A stretch of 64,000 bases of DNA from Paenalcaligenes sp052103955 (lineage in GTDB: Bacteria > Pseudomonadota > Gammaproteobacteria > Burkholderiales > Burkholderiaceae_B): contig JBQELO010000003.1 in the NCBI GenBank assembly GCA_052103955.1, positions 124,001 through 188,000 on the forward strand, written 5' to 3'. The notes below the pieces were generated by a model. It was given only the letters and a program-made list of their open reading frames with translations. It had not been told where the DNA came from and searched no databases. The position numbers were made by a program, and so were the translations under genes. Positions 24,348-32,228 of this stretch are shown one piece after another (the stretch's first letter is position 1; the number at the start of each line of letters is the position of its first letter).

Positions 24348-27020
24348 ATGACCCAGTCCCTCGTACCTCACGATAGTGATCCTCAAGAGACGCGAGAATG
24401 GTTGGAGGCGTTAGAGGCTGTAGTTGCAATTGAAGGCAGACCACGGGCTCATTACCTGATCGACCAATTAGTGGATTTTGATGTTGAACAGCACGGCAGC
24501 CTGCACGGCAAAGTAACGACGGCTTACGTCAACACCATTCCCAAACGCGTCCAGCCCACCTACCCTGGCGATCTAGGTGTAGAGCGCCGACTTAATGCTT
24601 ACATACGCTGGAACGCGATGGTCATGGTGCTGCGTGCTGGCAAACACTCTAATGTGGGTGGGCATATCGCTACCTACCAATCGGCTGCTGTGCTATATGA
24701 CGTAGGTTTTAACCATTTCTTTCGCGGCAGAACCGACAGTTTTGGTGGCGATATGGTCTACATACAAGGCCACTCCGCACCTGGCATTTATGGGCGCGCC
24801 TACCTAGAAGGACGCATCACCGAAGAGCAACTGGATAACTTCCGCCGCGAAGCCGGACGTGATGGCCTATCGTCCTACCCACATCCACGTTTGATGCCTG
24901 ATTTCTGGCAATTCCCTACTGTATCTATGGGGCTAGGCCCACTCACCGCCGCCTATCAAGCGCGCTTTATGCGCTATCTGGAATACCGTGGGTTAATGGA
25001 GCACCAAGGGCGTAAGGTCTGGGCATTCCTCGGCGACGGCGAAATGGATCAGCCCGAATCGTTGGCGGCGATTTCCCTCGCAGGGCGTGAACGTTTAGAC
25101 AATTTGATTTTTGTGGTGAACTGCAACTTGCAGCGGCTAGATGGCCCCGTGCGTGGTAACAGCAAAATCGTGCAAGAACTGGAAGGTAACTTCCGTGCTG
25201 CCGGTTGGAACGTTATCAAAGTGTTGTGGGGCAGCGGCTGGGATGAACTACTGCAGCGAGACACTTCTGGTTTGCTGCGCCAACGCATGATGGAATGCGT
25301 AGATGGTGAATACCAAACCTTTAAATCGCAAAATGGCGCGTATGTGCGCGAGCACTTCTTTGGCAAATACCCTCAACTACTAGAACTGGTCGCGCACCTC
25401 TCTGACGATGACATCTGGGCACTTACCCGTGGGGGCCATGATCCAGAAAAAGTCTACGCCGCGTACTCGCAAGCGATAAATACCACCGGCCAGCCTAGCG
25501 TTGTACTCGTCAAAACGGTTAAAGGTTTTGGGATGGGTGAAGCGGGCGAAGGTCAGAACATTAACCACCAATTGAAGAAAATGAGTGCCGATGCGGTACG
25601 CGCCTTCCGCGACCGTTTCTCACTGCCTGTATCAGACGACCAACTGGAGGAAATGCCCTATCTAAAACCCGCCCCCAACAGCGAAGAAGCCCGCTACTTT
25701 GCAGAGCGCAGATCTACCTTAGGCGGCTACATCCCCGCCCGCATTAGCAAAGTAGACCCTCTGGTGATTCCCCCGCTTAGCAGCTTTGCTGCCCAGCTAA
25801 AAGATAGCGGCGATAGAGGTGTGTCTACCACCATGTCATTTGTACGCATATTGACTACGCTACTTAAAGATCCAAACCTAGGCAAACTAGTAATCCCCAT
25901 CGTGCCCGATGAGTCGCGCACCTTTGGTATGGAAGGGCTATTTAGACAGATTGGTATTCACTCCTACCTAGGACAGTTGTACACCCCACAAGATGCGGGC
26001 CAACTCAGCTATTACAAAGAAGCAAAAGATGGCCAAATCCTACAAGAAGGTATTAACGAATCCGGTGCTATCTCGTCATGGATTGCGGCGGGTACCGCCT
26101 ACAGCAATCATGGCGTAACAGCGATTCCTTTCTACATTTTCTACTCGATGTTTGGCTTACAACGCGTAGGCGATTTAGCGTGGGCAGCCGGCGATGCACG
26201 CACTCGGGGCTTTATGCTGGGCGCCACATCGGGTCGCACCACCTTAATGGGTGAAGGTTTACAGCACGATGATGGACACAGCCACGTACTATCTTCTGTA
26301 ATTCCTAACTGCATTTCCTACGACCCCACCTTTGCCTACGAGCTGGCGGTGATCATTCAAGACGGCTTACGTCGTATGTATGGTGAGCAAGAAGACATCT
26401 ACTACTACATCACACTGCTTAACGAAAGTTACCCCAACCCTGCCCTACTTGAGGGCTCCGAAGCTGGCATTCTTAAAGGCCTGTATCTATTCAAAGATGG
26501 CAACACCGCCAAAGGCTCAACGCCACAAGTGCAGTTACTAGGCAGTGGCTCCATACTGCGAGAAGTCATTGCTGCCAGTGAACTGCTGGAAAAAGACTTC
26601 GGCATTAACAGCAATGTATGGAGCGCAACCAGCTTAACCGAGCTGCGTCGTGAAGGCATGGCCGCAGAACGTTGGAACATGCTGCACCCTGAAGACCAGC
26701 CACGTATTCCTTATGTGCAGCAATGCTTGGAAAAACACGCTGGGCCCATTGTCGTGACTACTGACTACATGAAAATCGTTGGCGACCAAATCCGCCCATT
26801 TATTCACAACACACGCTTTGTATCGTTGGGCACGGATGGCTTTGGTCGTTCCGACACTCGTGAGTCTCTGCGCACTTTCTTTGAGGTGGATAGGCACTTT
26901 GTCGTGGTAGCTGCCTTAAAGGCGTTAGCAGATGACGGCGTTATTGCTCGCAGCAAAGTTACCGAGGCAATTGCGCTCTATAACATTGATATAGAAAAAG
27001 TTGACCCGGCTTCGGTGTAA
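24348..27020 (+). CDS. stand-alone AceE-type 2-oxoacid dehydrogenase E1
   Basis: An 890-aa homodimeric thiamine-diphosphate E1 subunit, nearly the length of E. coli AceE (887 aa). It has GGHIATYQSAAVLYDVGFNHF, the TPP/Mg motif GDGEMDQPES...NCN (residues 228-255), and the C-terminal transketolase-like domain. No aceF or lpd follows; the gene is monocistronic and faces a MarR regulator. Orphan E1s of this type are known in Pseudomonas (MdeB, 2-oxobutyrate) and in Burkholderiales, often labelled alpha-ketoglutarate dehydrogenase, so the substrate is uncertain. It would need E2/E3 partners from another locus. AGGAG precedes the ATG. Confidence 0.85.
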   Translation: MTQSLVPHDSDPQETREWLEALEAVVAIEGRPRAHYLIDQLVDFDVEQHGSLHGKVTTAYVNTIPKRVQPTYPGDLGVERRLNAYIRWNAMVMVLRAGKHSNVGGHIATYQSAAVLYDVGFNHFFRGRTDSFGGDMVYIQGHSAPGIYGRAYLEGRITEEQLDNFRREAGRDGLSSYPHPRLMPDFWQFPTVSMGLGPLTAAYQARFMRYLEYRGLMEHQGRKVWAFLGDGEMDQPESLAAISLAGRERLDNLIFVVNCNLQRLDGPVRGNSKIVQELEGNFRAAGWNVIKVLWGSGWDELLQRDTSGLLRQRMMECVDGEYQTFKSQNGAYVREHFFGKYPQLLELVAHLSDDDIWALTRGGHDPEKVYAAYSQAINTTGQPSVVLVKTVKGFGMGEAGEGQNINHQLKKMSADAVRAFRDRFSLPVSDDQLEEMPYLKPAPNSEEARYFAERRSTLGGYIPARISKVDPLVIPPLSSFAAQLKDSGDRGVSTTMSFVRILTTLLKDPNLGKLVIPIVPDESRTFGMEGLFRQIGIHSYLGQLYTPQDAGQLSYYKEAKDGQILQEGINESGAISSWIAAGTAYSNHGVTAIPFYIFYSMFGLQRVGDLAWAAGDARTRGFMLGATSGRTTLMGEGLQHDDGHSHVLSSVIPNCISYDPTFAYELAVIIQDGLRRMYGEQEDIYYYITLLNESYPNPALLEGSEAGILKGLYLFKDGNTAKGSTPQVQLLGSGSILREVIAASELLEKDFGINSNVWSATSLTELRREGMAAERWNMLHPEDQPRIPYVQQCLEKHAGPIVVTTDYMKIVGDQIRPFIHNTRFVSLGTDGFGRSDTRESLRTFFEVDRHFVVVAALKALADDGVIARSKVTEAIALYNIDIEKVDPASV

Positions 27021-27036
27021 CCTCCGCCCCACCCTT

Positions 27037-27068
27037 ACCGCTGCATTGCTTTATGCAGCGGTTTTTTT
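27037..27068 (+). terminator. terminator of aceE-like gene
   Basis: ACCGCTGCAT-TGCTTT-ATGCAGCGGT stem-loop followed by seven Ts. Confidence 0.92.
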
Positions 27069-27176
27069 ATACCCACACAAAGCAAGGCATACACACCACT
27101 TTTGGTTTACTCTTTATACAGAATTGACTCATAAGCGCTCTATTCACCACATCATCCCAGTTACCTTGGAGACCGC

Positions 27177-27641
27177 ATGACAGACACCTCTTTCCCGCTG
27201 TTTTTCAGGCCCGCAACACAAGAAGATTTAACCGCGATTATTGCACTGCTGTCCGATGATCCTTTAGGCGCTAGCCGCGAAGACAATGAGTTTGAATCGG
27301 CTTATAGGACCGCATTCATGGCGATTCAAGCACAACATGGTAATAGCCTTATTGTGGCCGAGCATCAACAAGATGTGATCGCTGTATTACAACTCACCCT
27401 TATTCCCGGGTTATCGCGTGGCGGTATGCTACGTGCACAAATAGAAAGCGTGCGCGTCAGCAACCTGCATAGAGGACAAGGTATAGGCAAAAAACTATTG
27501 GATTACGCGATCAACCAAGCACGAATGGCTGGCTGTGGAATGGTGCAATTAACCAGCGATAAACAACGCAGCGATGCACTACGTTTCTATGAGAATTTGG
27601 GGTTTACCGCCTCTCACGAAGGCTTCAAGCTACTGCTATAA
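27177..27641 (+). CDS. GNAT-family N-acetyltransferase
   Basis: A 154-aa Gcn5-like acetyltransferase. The acetyl-CoA-binding motif A is IESVRVSNLHRGQGIGKKLLDYAI (cofactor loop RGQGIG, residues ~98-103), and the C-terminal motif RFYENLGF is present. The N-terminus (FRPATQEDLTAIIALLSDDPLG) is typical of a subgroup with an unknown substrate. GGAG precedes the ATG. Stand-alone gene. Confidence 0.85.
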   Translation: MTDTSFPLFFRPATQEDLTAIIALLSDDPLGASREDNEFESAYRTAFMAIQAQHGNSLIVAEHQQDVIAVLQLTLIPGLSRGGMLRAQIESVRVSNLHRGQGIGKKLLDYAINQARMAGCGMVQLTSDKQRSDALRFYENLGFTASHEGFKLLL

Positions 27642-27685
27642 ACAAGCTAGGGTTGAACCGAACCAACTAACCTGCGAGCAACTAC

Positions 27686-27955
27686 CTAGTTCTTCAGAAG
27701 AAACTCTTCTGCCTCTATGGTAATCATGTGCCTATCTTCCGTGATGATAGCGGTATGCGCATGTATCTCATCGCCATGCCCGGAAATCACCACATTCCCT
27801 TTAGCATGGAACTCAAGCGGGCTCACCATTTCAATCTCATCAGCTGTAATTTCGATCGCCCTCACTTGCGCATACGCAAGGTCATCCGCCGTCTCAGCCG
27901 CTGTAGCCAAGACCGGCAATAAAAAAAACAGCGTTGTCACTACGATCTTTTTCAT
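27686..27955 (-). CDS. small secreted OstA/LptA-like protein, 89 aa
   Basis: Starts MKKIVVTTLFFLLPVLATA, a clear signal peptide, and the mature part has the OstA/LptA-type repeat ITADEIEMVSPLEFHAKGNV. LptA-like domains bind lipopolysaccharide in the periplasm, but this one is too short for a full LptA and is not in an lpt operon. A longer paralogue-like protein is at 62330-62767, sharing the HAKGNV motif. GAAGAGAAGA precedes the ATG. Function unknown. Confidence 0.65.
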   Translation of the reverse strand: MKKIVVTTLFFLLPVLATAAETADDLAYAQVRAIEITADEIEMVSPLEFHAKGNVVISGHGDEIHAHTAIITEDRHMITIEAEEFLLKN

Positions 27956-28069
27956 TCTTCTCTTCGAAAACAGAGCCCATTGCTCCGTTTCTATATTTAG
28001 CACATCACCACAATACCTATGTTAGGCATTGCAAGCAGGTAATACGGTATATGTGACATCTGAAGTGAC

Positions 28070-28504
28070 TCAGCGTGATGTGTCGCGTAAATCTTTAATT
28101 AAGAACAACTCTTTTACTGACTGCAGATGCCCAAATTGCACGGCACCCGCATCCACGAAACCATTGCGCTTATGCCAGGCCACAGGCTCTGGCTCGTCTG
28201 CCTGACTTGATGTTATTAGTAGCGTGGCTCCGGCCGTGCGCATTGCCGCTTCCCAATAGCTAAACAATGCTGTACCTACGCCAGCTCGTTGGTGACTGGC
28301 TTGCACCCGCACCATATCCATGAAGGGGATTTTTCCCCAAAACTGGCTAAAACGTAAAAACCCTACCACTTGACCATCTACAACAGCTACGCAGTACTCG
28401 CGCTGCAAGACGCAGCGCCTTACCCACGATACTTCCACCTCCGTATCGTGCGCGATCAACCAATCTGTATAGGCAGCGCTATCTGCGGTAACAACAAGAG
28501 CCAT
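28070..28504 (-). CDS. GNAT-family N-acetyltransferase
   Basis: A 144-aa acetyltransferase with motif A MVRVQASHQRAGVGTALFSY (cofactor loop RAGVGT) and motif B WHKRNGFVDAG. The start MALVVTADSAAY at 28504 has TAGGAAA six bases upstream; an in-frame ATG at 28558 lacks one. Substrate unknown, stand-alone gene. Confidence 0.82.
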   Translation of the reverse strand: MALVVTADSAAYTDWLIAHDTEVEVSWVRRCVLQREYCVAVVDGQVVGFLRFSQFWGKIPFMDMVRVQASHQRAGVGTALFSYWEAAMRTAGATLLITSSQADEPEPVAWHKRNGFVDAGAVQFGHLQSVKELFLIKDLRDTSR

Positions 28505-28649
28505 TCTGTTTCCTACGTACCATAAACCAGCAATCATGATAGCGGTAGGAGGCGTCATGACGCCTACTTATTTTGATGCCCCTATTTTCCACAATATAAA
28601 GCAAACCAGGTGGCCACTAGCTAAGACCACCTTTTCTTACGCTAGCTTC

Positions 28650-28871
28650 TTAAACGTAAGCAACTTGAGCCGCTTGTATAGCCCGCTCCGCAAAGCGCTG
28701 AGCCTCGGCCAGTGCATCTTCAATACGGCCAAACGCCCCACTAATCGCCAAATGCTCATGAGGTGCCGGCACAATCCGTGTCTCTACTTGCCCGTTTTCC
28801 AGAGTTCTAATTTCTACTTCGTACTTCCAGCCCTCAGAGGATCCCTGAGCTGCGACTGTCCACTCTTCCAT
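28650..28871 (-). CDS. hypothetical protein, 73 aa
   Basis: A small soluble protein MEEWTVAAQGSSEGWKYEV... with beta-like repeats in the first half and an amphipathic C-terminal helix (EDALAEAQRFAERAIQAAQ). GGAGGG precedes the ATG at 28871. I do not recognise the family. Stand-alone. Confidence 0.55.
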   Translation of the reverse strand: MEEWTVAAQGSSEGWKYEVEIRTLENGQVETRIVPAPHEHLAISGAFGRIEDALAEAQRFAERAIQAAQVAYV

Positions 28872-29004
28872 ACTACCCTCCACGTACCATGTAATAACTC
28901 TATATTCGTAACGTGGAAAGTCTACCAGCACACTAGGTTATTCTTACTGTGAATACGAAACTAAAAGAAACAGCCGCTAACGCTTAGTACACAACGATTT
29001 GAGC

Positions 29005-29039
29005 AAAAAAAATCCCCGCATTCGCTAATCGAATCGGGG
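29005..29039 (-). terminator. intrinsic terminator after small membrane ORF
   Basis: Minus-strand GC-rich stem (CCCCG/CGGGG plus ATTCG/CGAAT) followed by a run of Ts. It lies 81 bases downstream of the 30-aa ORF at 29120, the only coding candidate upstream of it on that strand. Confidence 0.8.
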
Positions 29040-29119
29040 CAATAAATGGTCTGCCATACAGCAAGACCCTGCTTTTCTTATTTCTATAACCTCTTGTCTC
29101 TTACCTTCCTTCCTACTGC

Positions 29120-29212
29120 TTAATCATCATCCCTACCTTTGTAGAGAAATGGTAAAACAAATGAAAAAAACACTGCAACCCAGTAAACAGGCTTCATAAA
29201 ATACATAGACAT
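29120..29212 (-). CDS. small single-helix membrane protein, 30 aa
   Basis: MSMYFMKPVYWVAVFFSFVL and a polar tail ending KGRDDD. One hydrophobic segment (about residues 8-24) predicts a membrane helix with the charged end outside it. GAAAAGAG sits before the ATG, and a terminator with a T-run follows. It is too short for most gene finders. Evidence is the composition, the ribosome binding site and the terminator; no homology known to me. Confidence 0.4.
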   Translation of the reverse strand: MSMYFMKPVYWVAVFFSFVLPFLYKGRDDD

Positions 29213-29258
29213 CTCTTTTCAAACGATGTCATCATTATACAAATAATAAACTCAAAAA

Positions 29259-29762
29259 ATGTTAACAATCAATAAGTTACATTTACATCATCTTACATTC
29301 ATGCTAACAGCTCCAGACCAGAGCACATCGGTGCATCAAGCCGCTTGCCACTGCGGCACAGTACGTTTTACCGTAAAACTGAGTGATGGCGTCAACAGCG
29401 CGAGACGCTGCAATTGCTCATACTGTTGTATGCGTGGTGCTGTCGCCGTATCAGCCTACTTAGCTGACATTCATATACAGCAAGGCCAAGACGCTCTTAC
29501 GCTCTACCAGTTTAATACTGGCGAAGCCAAACATTACTTTTGCTCTACATGCGGTATTTACACTTTCCACCAACGCAGATCTTCCCCAGATCAGTATGGT
29601 GTGAATGTGGCTTGCATAGAAGGTATGAGCCCCTTTGACTTTGCCGAAGTGCCGGTTAACGAAGGGCGTGTTCACCCTAACGATAGGCCTGCCGGCAGTT
29701 CAAATATTGCTGGTTGGCTGCGCTACCAGCCCAATACCGATCATCAGCCCCCTCAAAAGTAA
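29259..29762 (+). CDS. GFA/CENP-V-domain zinc protein
   Basis: A protein of about 167 aa with the zinc-binding signature of the glutathione-dependent formaldehyde-activating (GFA) domain: CHCGTVRF, then CNCSYCCMRG, then CSTCGIYTFHQ. Members are often annotated as aldehyde-activating, but only a few have been tested. The start is uncertain: the ATG at 29259 has no ribosome binding site and gives an AT-rich leader of 14 residues; the ATG at 29301 (MLTAPDQSTS) may be the real one. Confidence 0.78.
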   Translation: MLTINKLHLHHLTFMLTAPDQSTSVHQAACHCGTVRFTVKLSDGVNSARRCNCSYCCMRGAVAVSAYLADIHIQQGQDALTLYQFNTGEAKHYFCSTCGIYTFHQRRSSPDQYGVNVACIEGMSPFDFAEVPVNEGRVHPNDRPAGSSNIAGWLRYQPNTDHQPPQK

Positions 29763-29769
29763 CCGCTAG

Positions 29770-29859
29770 ATGAAAATCGCACTGCTGATACTCGCCACAG
29801 GCTTTCTGCTGTACATGCTATTTTTACTAGTGATGATAGGGGTGCATCCGGGCCTATAA
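29770..29859 (+). CDS. small single-helix membrane protein, 29 aa
   Basis: MKIALLILATGFLLYMLFLL and VMIGVHPGL: almost wholly hydrophobic, with a Lys at residue 2 giving an N-in orientation. It begins eight bases after the GFA gene stop and could be translationally coupled. No Shine-Dalgarno is clear and no homologue is recalled, so this is a candidate only. Confidence 0.35.
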   Translation: MKIALLILATGFLLYMLFLLVMIGVHPGL

Positions 29860-29906
29860 TTACCTCATACACAGAACGTAAACCACGCCACACCCTGAGT
29901 GCTCAT

Positions 29907-30500
29907 ATGAATAATAAAAGTAGATGTATAGCCGTGATATTGGCACTCAGTGCCTACGCTAACCTGCCTGTTAGCGCCCAGACGAATACTGCCATCACAG
30001 CACCCGCAACCACAGCTGCTGACGCTCAGTTCTCACTGGGTTTGCTGTACTACAACGGTGAAAATTTTCCTCAGAATTTTGTTAAAGCACGCACTCTCTT
30101 CGAGCTAGCAGCAGCACAAAACCATGCAGAAGCCCAATATATGCTGGGCCTGATCTATTTGAATGGGGAAGGTGTGGCGCACAGTTTCAGTCAAGCACTA
30201 CCGTGGCTTGAGAAAGCGGCTGCTCAGGGGCATGCCAGAGCGCAATACAACGCCGCTATTTTGTATGACATGGGTGATGGCACTGAGCAAAATCTGCAAA
30301 AAGCGTTTGATCTCTATACCTTAGCCGCTGAACAGAATCACCCTGGTGCGCAATTTAACCTAGCCACGATGTATGTGAAGGGTGAGGTGGTTCCTAACAA
30401 TACAGAAATCGCGCAAGAACTGTATAAAAAAGCCTGCGATCAAGATATAGCAGCGGGCTGCCGTGAATTAGAGAAACTGTTACTACACCCTAAAGAATAA
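29907..30500 (+). CDS. secreted Sel1-repeat (TPR-like) protein
   Basis: A 197-aa protein with a signal peptide (residues 1-24, ...NLPVSAQ) and four Sel1-like repeats, seen as AQFSLGLLYYNGE, AQYMLGLIYLNGEG, AQYNAAILYDMGDG and AQFNLATMYVKGE. Sel1 repeats form alpha/alpha scaffolds for protein contact, often in the periplasm. The C-terminal cysteines (ACDQDIAAGCREL) may form a disulfide. Function unknown; stand-alone. Confidence 0.83.
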   Translation: MNNKSRCIAVILALSAYANLPVSAQTNTAITAPATTAADAQFSLGLLYYNGENFPQNFVKARTLFELAAAQNHAEAQYMLGLIYLNGEGVAHSFSQALPWLEKAAAQGHARAQYNAAILYDMGDGTEQNLQKAFDLYTLAAEQNHPGAQFNLATMYVKGEVVPNNTEIAQELYKKACDQDIAAGCRELEKLLLHPKE

Positions 30501-30506
30501 AAAATG

Positions 30507-30692
30507 CTATAGGGCTGACAGCTCTGGCAAACAGGTGGTTTGCCAATAGGTTGCAAACTCACTAATCAGTGCGTTCCGGCGTCGGCTGATCTCTTCTATT
30601 TCTTCGCCGTACGCCTCTTTCGCAACACCAGACTGCCTACAGTCGCTATTGTGATTGATCGATACATAGCGTATTTTTTCCTCATGTAGCCT
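30507..30692 (-). pseudogene. open frame without start codon, possible gene relic
   Basis: A 61-codon open stretch that ends in a stop and reads like protein near its C-terminus (EEISRRRNALISEFATYW), yet contains no usable ATG, GTG or TTG in its first two thirds. In another frame an ATG gives MYRSITIATVGSLVLRKR and then stops after 23 codons. A frameshift or loss of the 5' end would explain both. The source gene is not recognised. Confidence 0.3.
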
Positions 30693-30712
30693 TTAGCGCT
30701 TTTTCAGGCAAC

Positions 30713-30746
30713 AAAAAAGCCAGCCCTACAAAATAGGTCTGGCTTT
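30713..30746 (-). terminator. terminator of second cold-shock gene
   Basis: Minus-strand AAAGCCAG...CTGGCTTTTTTG stem with T-run, about 40 bases after the csp stop. Confidence 0.85.
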
Positions 30747-30786
30747 GAAATTCGATACCGACTAACGCTAATGCGTTAGTCATGCA

Positions 30787-30996
30787 TTAAATTTTTTGGA
30801 TGTTCGTAGCGCAAGGGCCTTTTTGGCCTTGGCCAACTTCGAACGATACGCGTTGGTTCTCGTCAAGAGACTTGTAACCTGTCCCTTGGATTTCACTGTG
30901 GTGAGCAAAGAGATCCTTACCGCCATTCTCCGGTGTAATGAAGCCGAAGCCTTTCTCGTTATTGAACCACTTTACAATACCAGTTTCTGTTTTCAA
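30787..30996 (-). CDS. cold-shock protein, CspA family (TTG start)
   Basis: A 69-aa cold-shock domain protein (KTETGIVKWFNNEKGFGFI, DLFAHHSEI). The TTG at 30996 is the start, preceded by AGGAAAGACA; there is no ATG nearby. Compared with the copy at 22115 it keeps the canonical NNEKGFGFI RNP-1. RNA chaperone function is expected. A long AT-rich leader upstream is typical of csp genes and may fold at low temperature. Confidence 0.93.
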   Translation of the reverse strand: MKTETGIVKWFNNEKGFGFITPENGGKDLFAHHSEIQGTGYKSLDENQRVSFEVGQGQKGPCATNIQKI

Positions 30997-31160
30997 TGTC
31001 TTTCCTAAATGTACTCAGGGAAAAATATCCCTCCATAATCATGGCAGATATGCAGAAAAAACGGTAGGGTTTTTAGCAAAACACCACCCTATTTCCTAGA
31101 AAAACCACTCATTTCGTACACACTGCACAACACACCAACGGCTCTCACATCTTGCATAGA

Positions 31161-31188
31161 TTGCTATAGACAGCACAAAGCATATAAC
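31161..31188 (+). promoter_or_regulatory. candidate promoter of small RNA
   Basis: TTGCTA, 16-base spacer, TATAAC on the plus strand, divergent from the second cold-shock gene. A start about 7 bases downstream would place the transcript end at the orphan terminator near 31268-31296. Confidence 0.45.
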
Positions 31189-31194
31189 GCTATC

Positions 31195-31296
31195 ATTCTA
31201 AATGATGATGAGTCGGCATAGAACGGCTATTTATCTTCCAGTTTCTGGCAGTAAGTAGTCGCGCCTCAAAGAGGGCTTCCTTAGGGAGGCCCTCTT
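31195..31296 (+). ncRNA. candidate small RNA (about 100 nt) ending in an orphan terminator
   Basis: Between a promoter-like TTGCTA/TATAAC pair and a strong hairpin (AAAGAGGGC...GCCCTCTTT, then TTTAT), with no plus-strand gene in between. The internal segment CCAGTTTCTGG folds as a short hairpin. It could be a trans-acting sRNA or an attenuated leader of the downstream gene at 31389. Not in any RNA family I know. Confidence 0.4.
31268..31296 (+). terminator. orphan terminator upstream of VasI-like gene
   Basis: AAAGAGGGC, 12-base loop, GCCCTCTTT followed by GTTTAT. Only functional on the plus strand, where no coding gene precedes it for 700 bases. Confidence 0.75.
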
Positions 31297-31388
31297 TGTT
31301 TATATGGCTCCATCCTGCATGTAAGCACTTGCCAAGCTATAGCGCGTTATTTTATTGTGGTGCATCTTTAGCACAAGCATATACAAGC

Positions 31389-31937
31389 ATGGCGTCCAGC
31401 ACTCTACTTCCTGCCTCTATTTTGCTCTGCATGGCTATACACGCAGGCGCTCAAGCGGCGACTACGCCACAACCCAAAGTAGAACCTGGCGCTGCTATTG
31501 AAACTCAACCGTCTACCGGCCCCGCATTGGGCAATTGGATCACTGGCCATAGCGTTGATCCCTACACAGGCCAGTACTACCCCTACGCCAGTCTAAGCTC
31601 CGCTACGACGCCCGCCATGCTAAGCCTGCTCTGTGGCCGCTATCAAACCGTTGTTAACCTGCATTGGGGCCAGACAGTATCTAGCGAGCATATCAACGTA
31701 CGATACACCCCGCACCTTCACGGCGATATTCCAACTGAAAACTGGGTAGTTTCAAAGCACAGCGCTACCCTTACATTCCCGCGTGACGGCAACGAGCTAT
31801 TTGACTACCTACTTAGCTCGCCCACCATTACCCTTGAGCTATTTCCCGTAAACGCCCCCAGCGTGGTGGTTAATTTTTCCACCCAAGGCGCTGACACGGC
31901 ATTACAAGACCTCATCAACGTCTGCGGCAGCACCTAA
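31389..31937 (+). CDS. secreted protein like the C-terminal domain of VasI
   Basis: A 182-aa protein with an N-terminal signal-like segment (SSTLLPASILLCMAIHAGAQA). The rest resembles the C-terminal part of VasI-like type VI secretion-associated proteins: GNWITGHSVDPYTGQ (short), LSLLCGRYQTVVNLHW, INVRYTPH, ENWVVSKHSATLTF and the closing FSTQGADTALQDLINVC. The ATG at 31389 is preferred over an upstream one at 31296 that overlaps the terminator. No other type VI secretion genes are nearby. The next gene carries the motif usually found at the N-terminus of this family. Confidence 0.55.
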   Translation: MASSTLLPASILLCMAIHAGAQAATTPQPKVEPGAAIETQPSTGPALGNWITGHSVDPYTGQYYPYASLSSATTPAMLSLLCGRYQTVVNLHWGQTVSSEHINVRYTPHLHGDIPTENWVVSKHSATLTFPRDGNELFDYLLSSPTITLELFPVNAPSVVVNFSTQGADTALQDLINVCGST

Positions 31938-32009
31938 ACTACCGTAGCAGCATCCGTGGCGCAGCTAAAATGGTTTAGCCGCTTCCCCTACTACGTCTCA
32001 GGAGTAGTC

Positions 32010-32225
32010 ATGAAAAAATACCTCGCTACACTAACACTAGCCGCACTATGCACACCTTTAGCACATGCAGCCACTATCCAAGAGGCTCTAGCAACGTGCT
32101 CCGCCATGGAAGACGGTACTGCACGCTTAGCGTGCTTTGACCAATTAGCGAAAGATTTTCAAGAACAGACGGATGCCTCTAGTAAACAAACCAGCACAAC
32201 CAACCCCGCACCTAGCAACAAGTAA
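32010..32225 (+). CDS. small secreted protein with RLACFD motif
   Basis: A 71-aa protein with a signal peptide (MKKYLATLTLAALCTPLAHA) and then TCSAMEDGTARLACFDQLAK, the CxxIxDxxxRLxCYD-type segment found at the N-terminus of VasI and many other periplasmic proteins. AGGAG sits six bases before the ATG. It lies 73 bases after the VasI-C-like gene and four bases before the ParB-like gene. Role unknown. Confidence 0.6.
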   Translation: MKKYLATLTLAALCTPLAHAATIQEALATCSAMEDGTARLACFDQLAKDFQEQTDASSKQTSTTNPAPSNK

Positions 32226-32228
32226 TCT

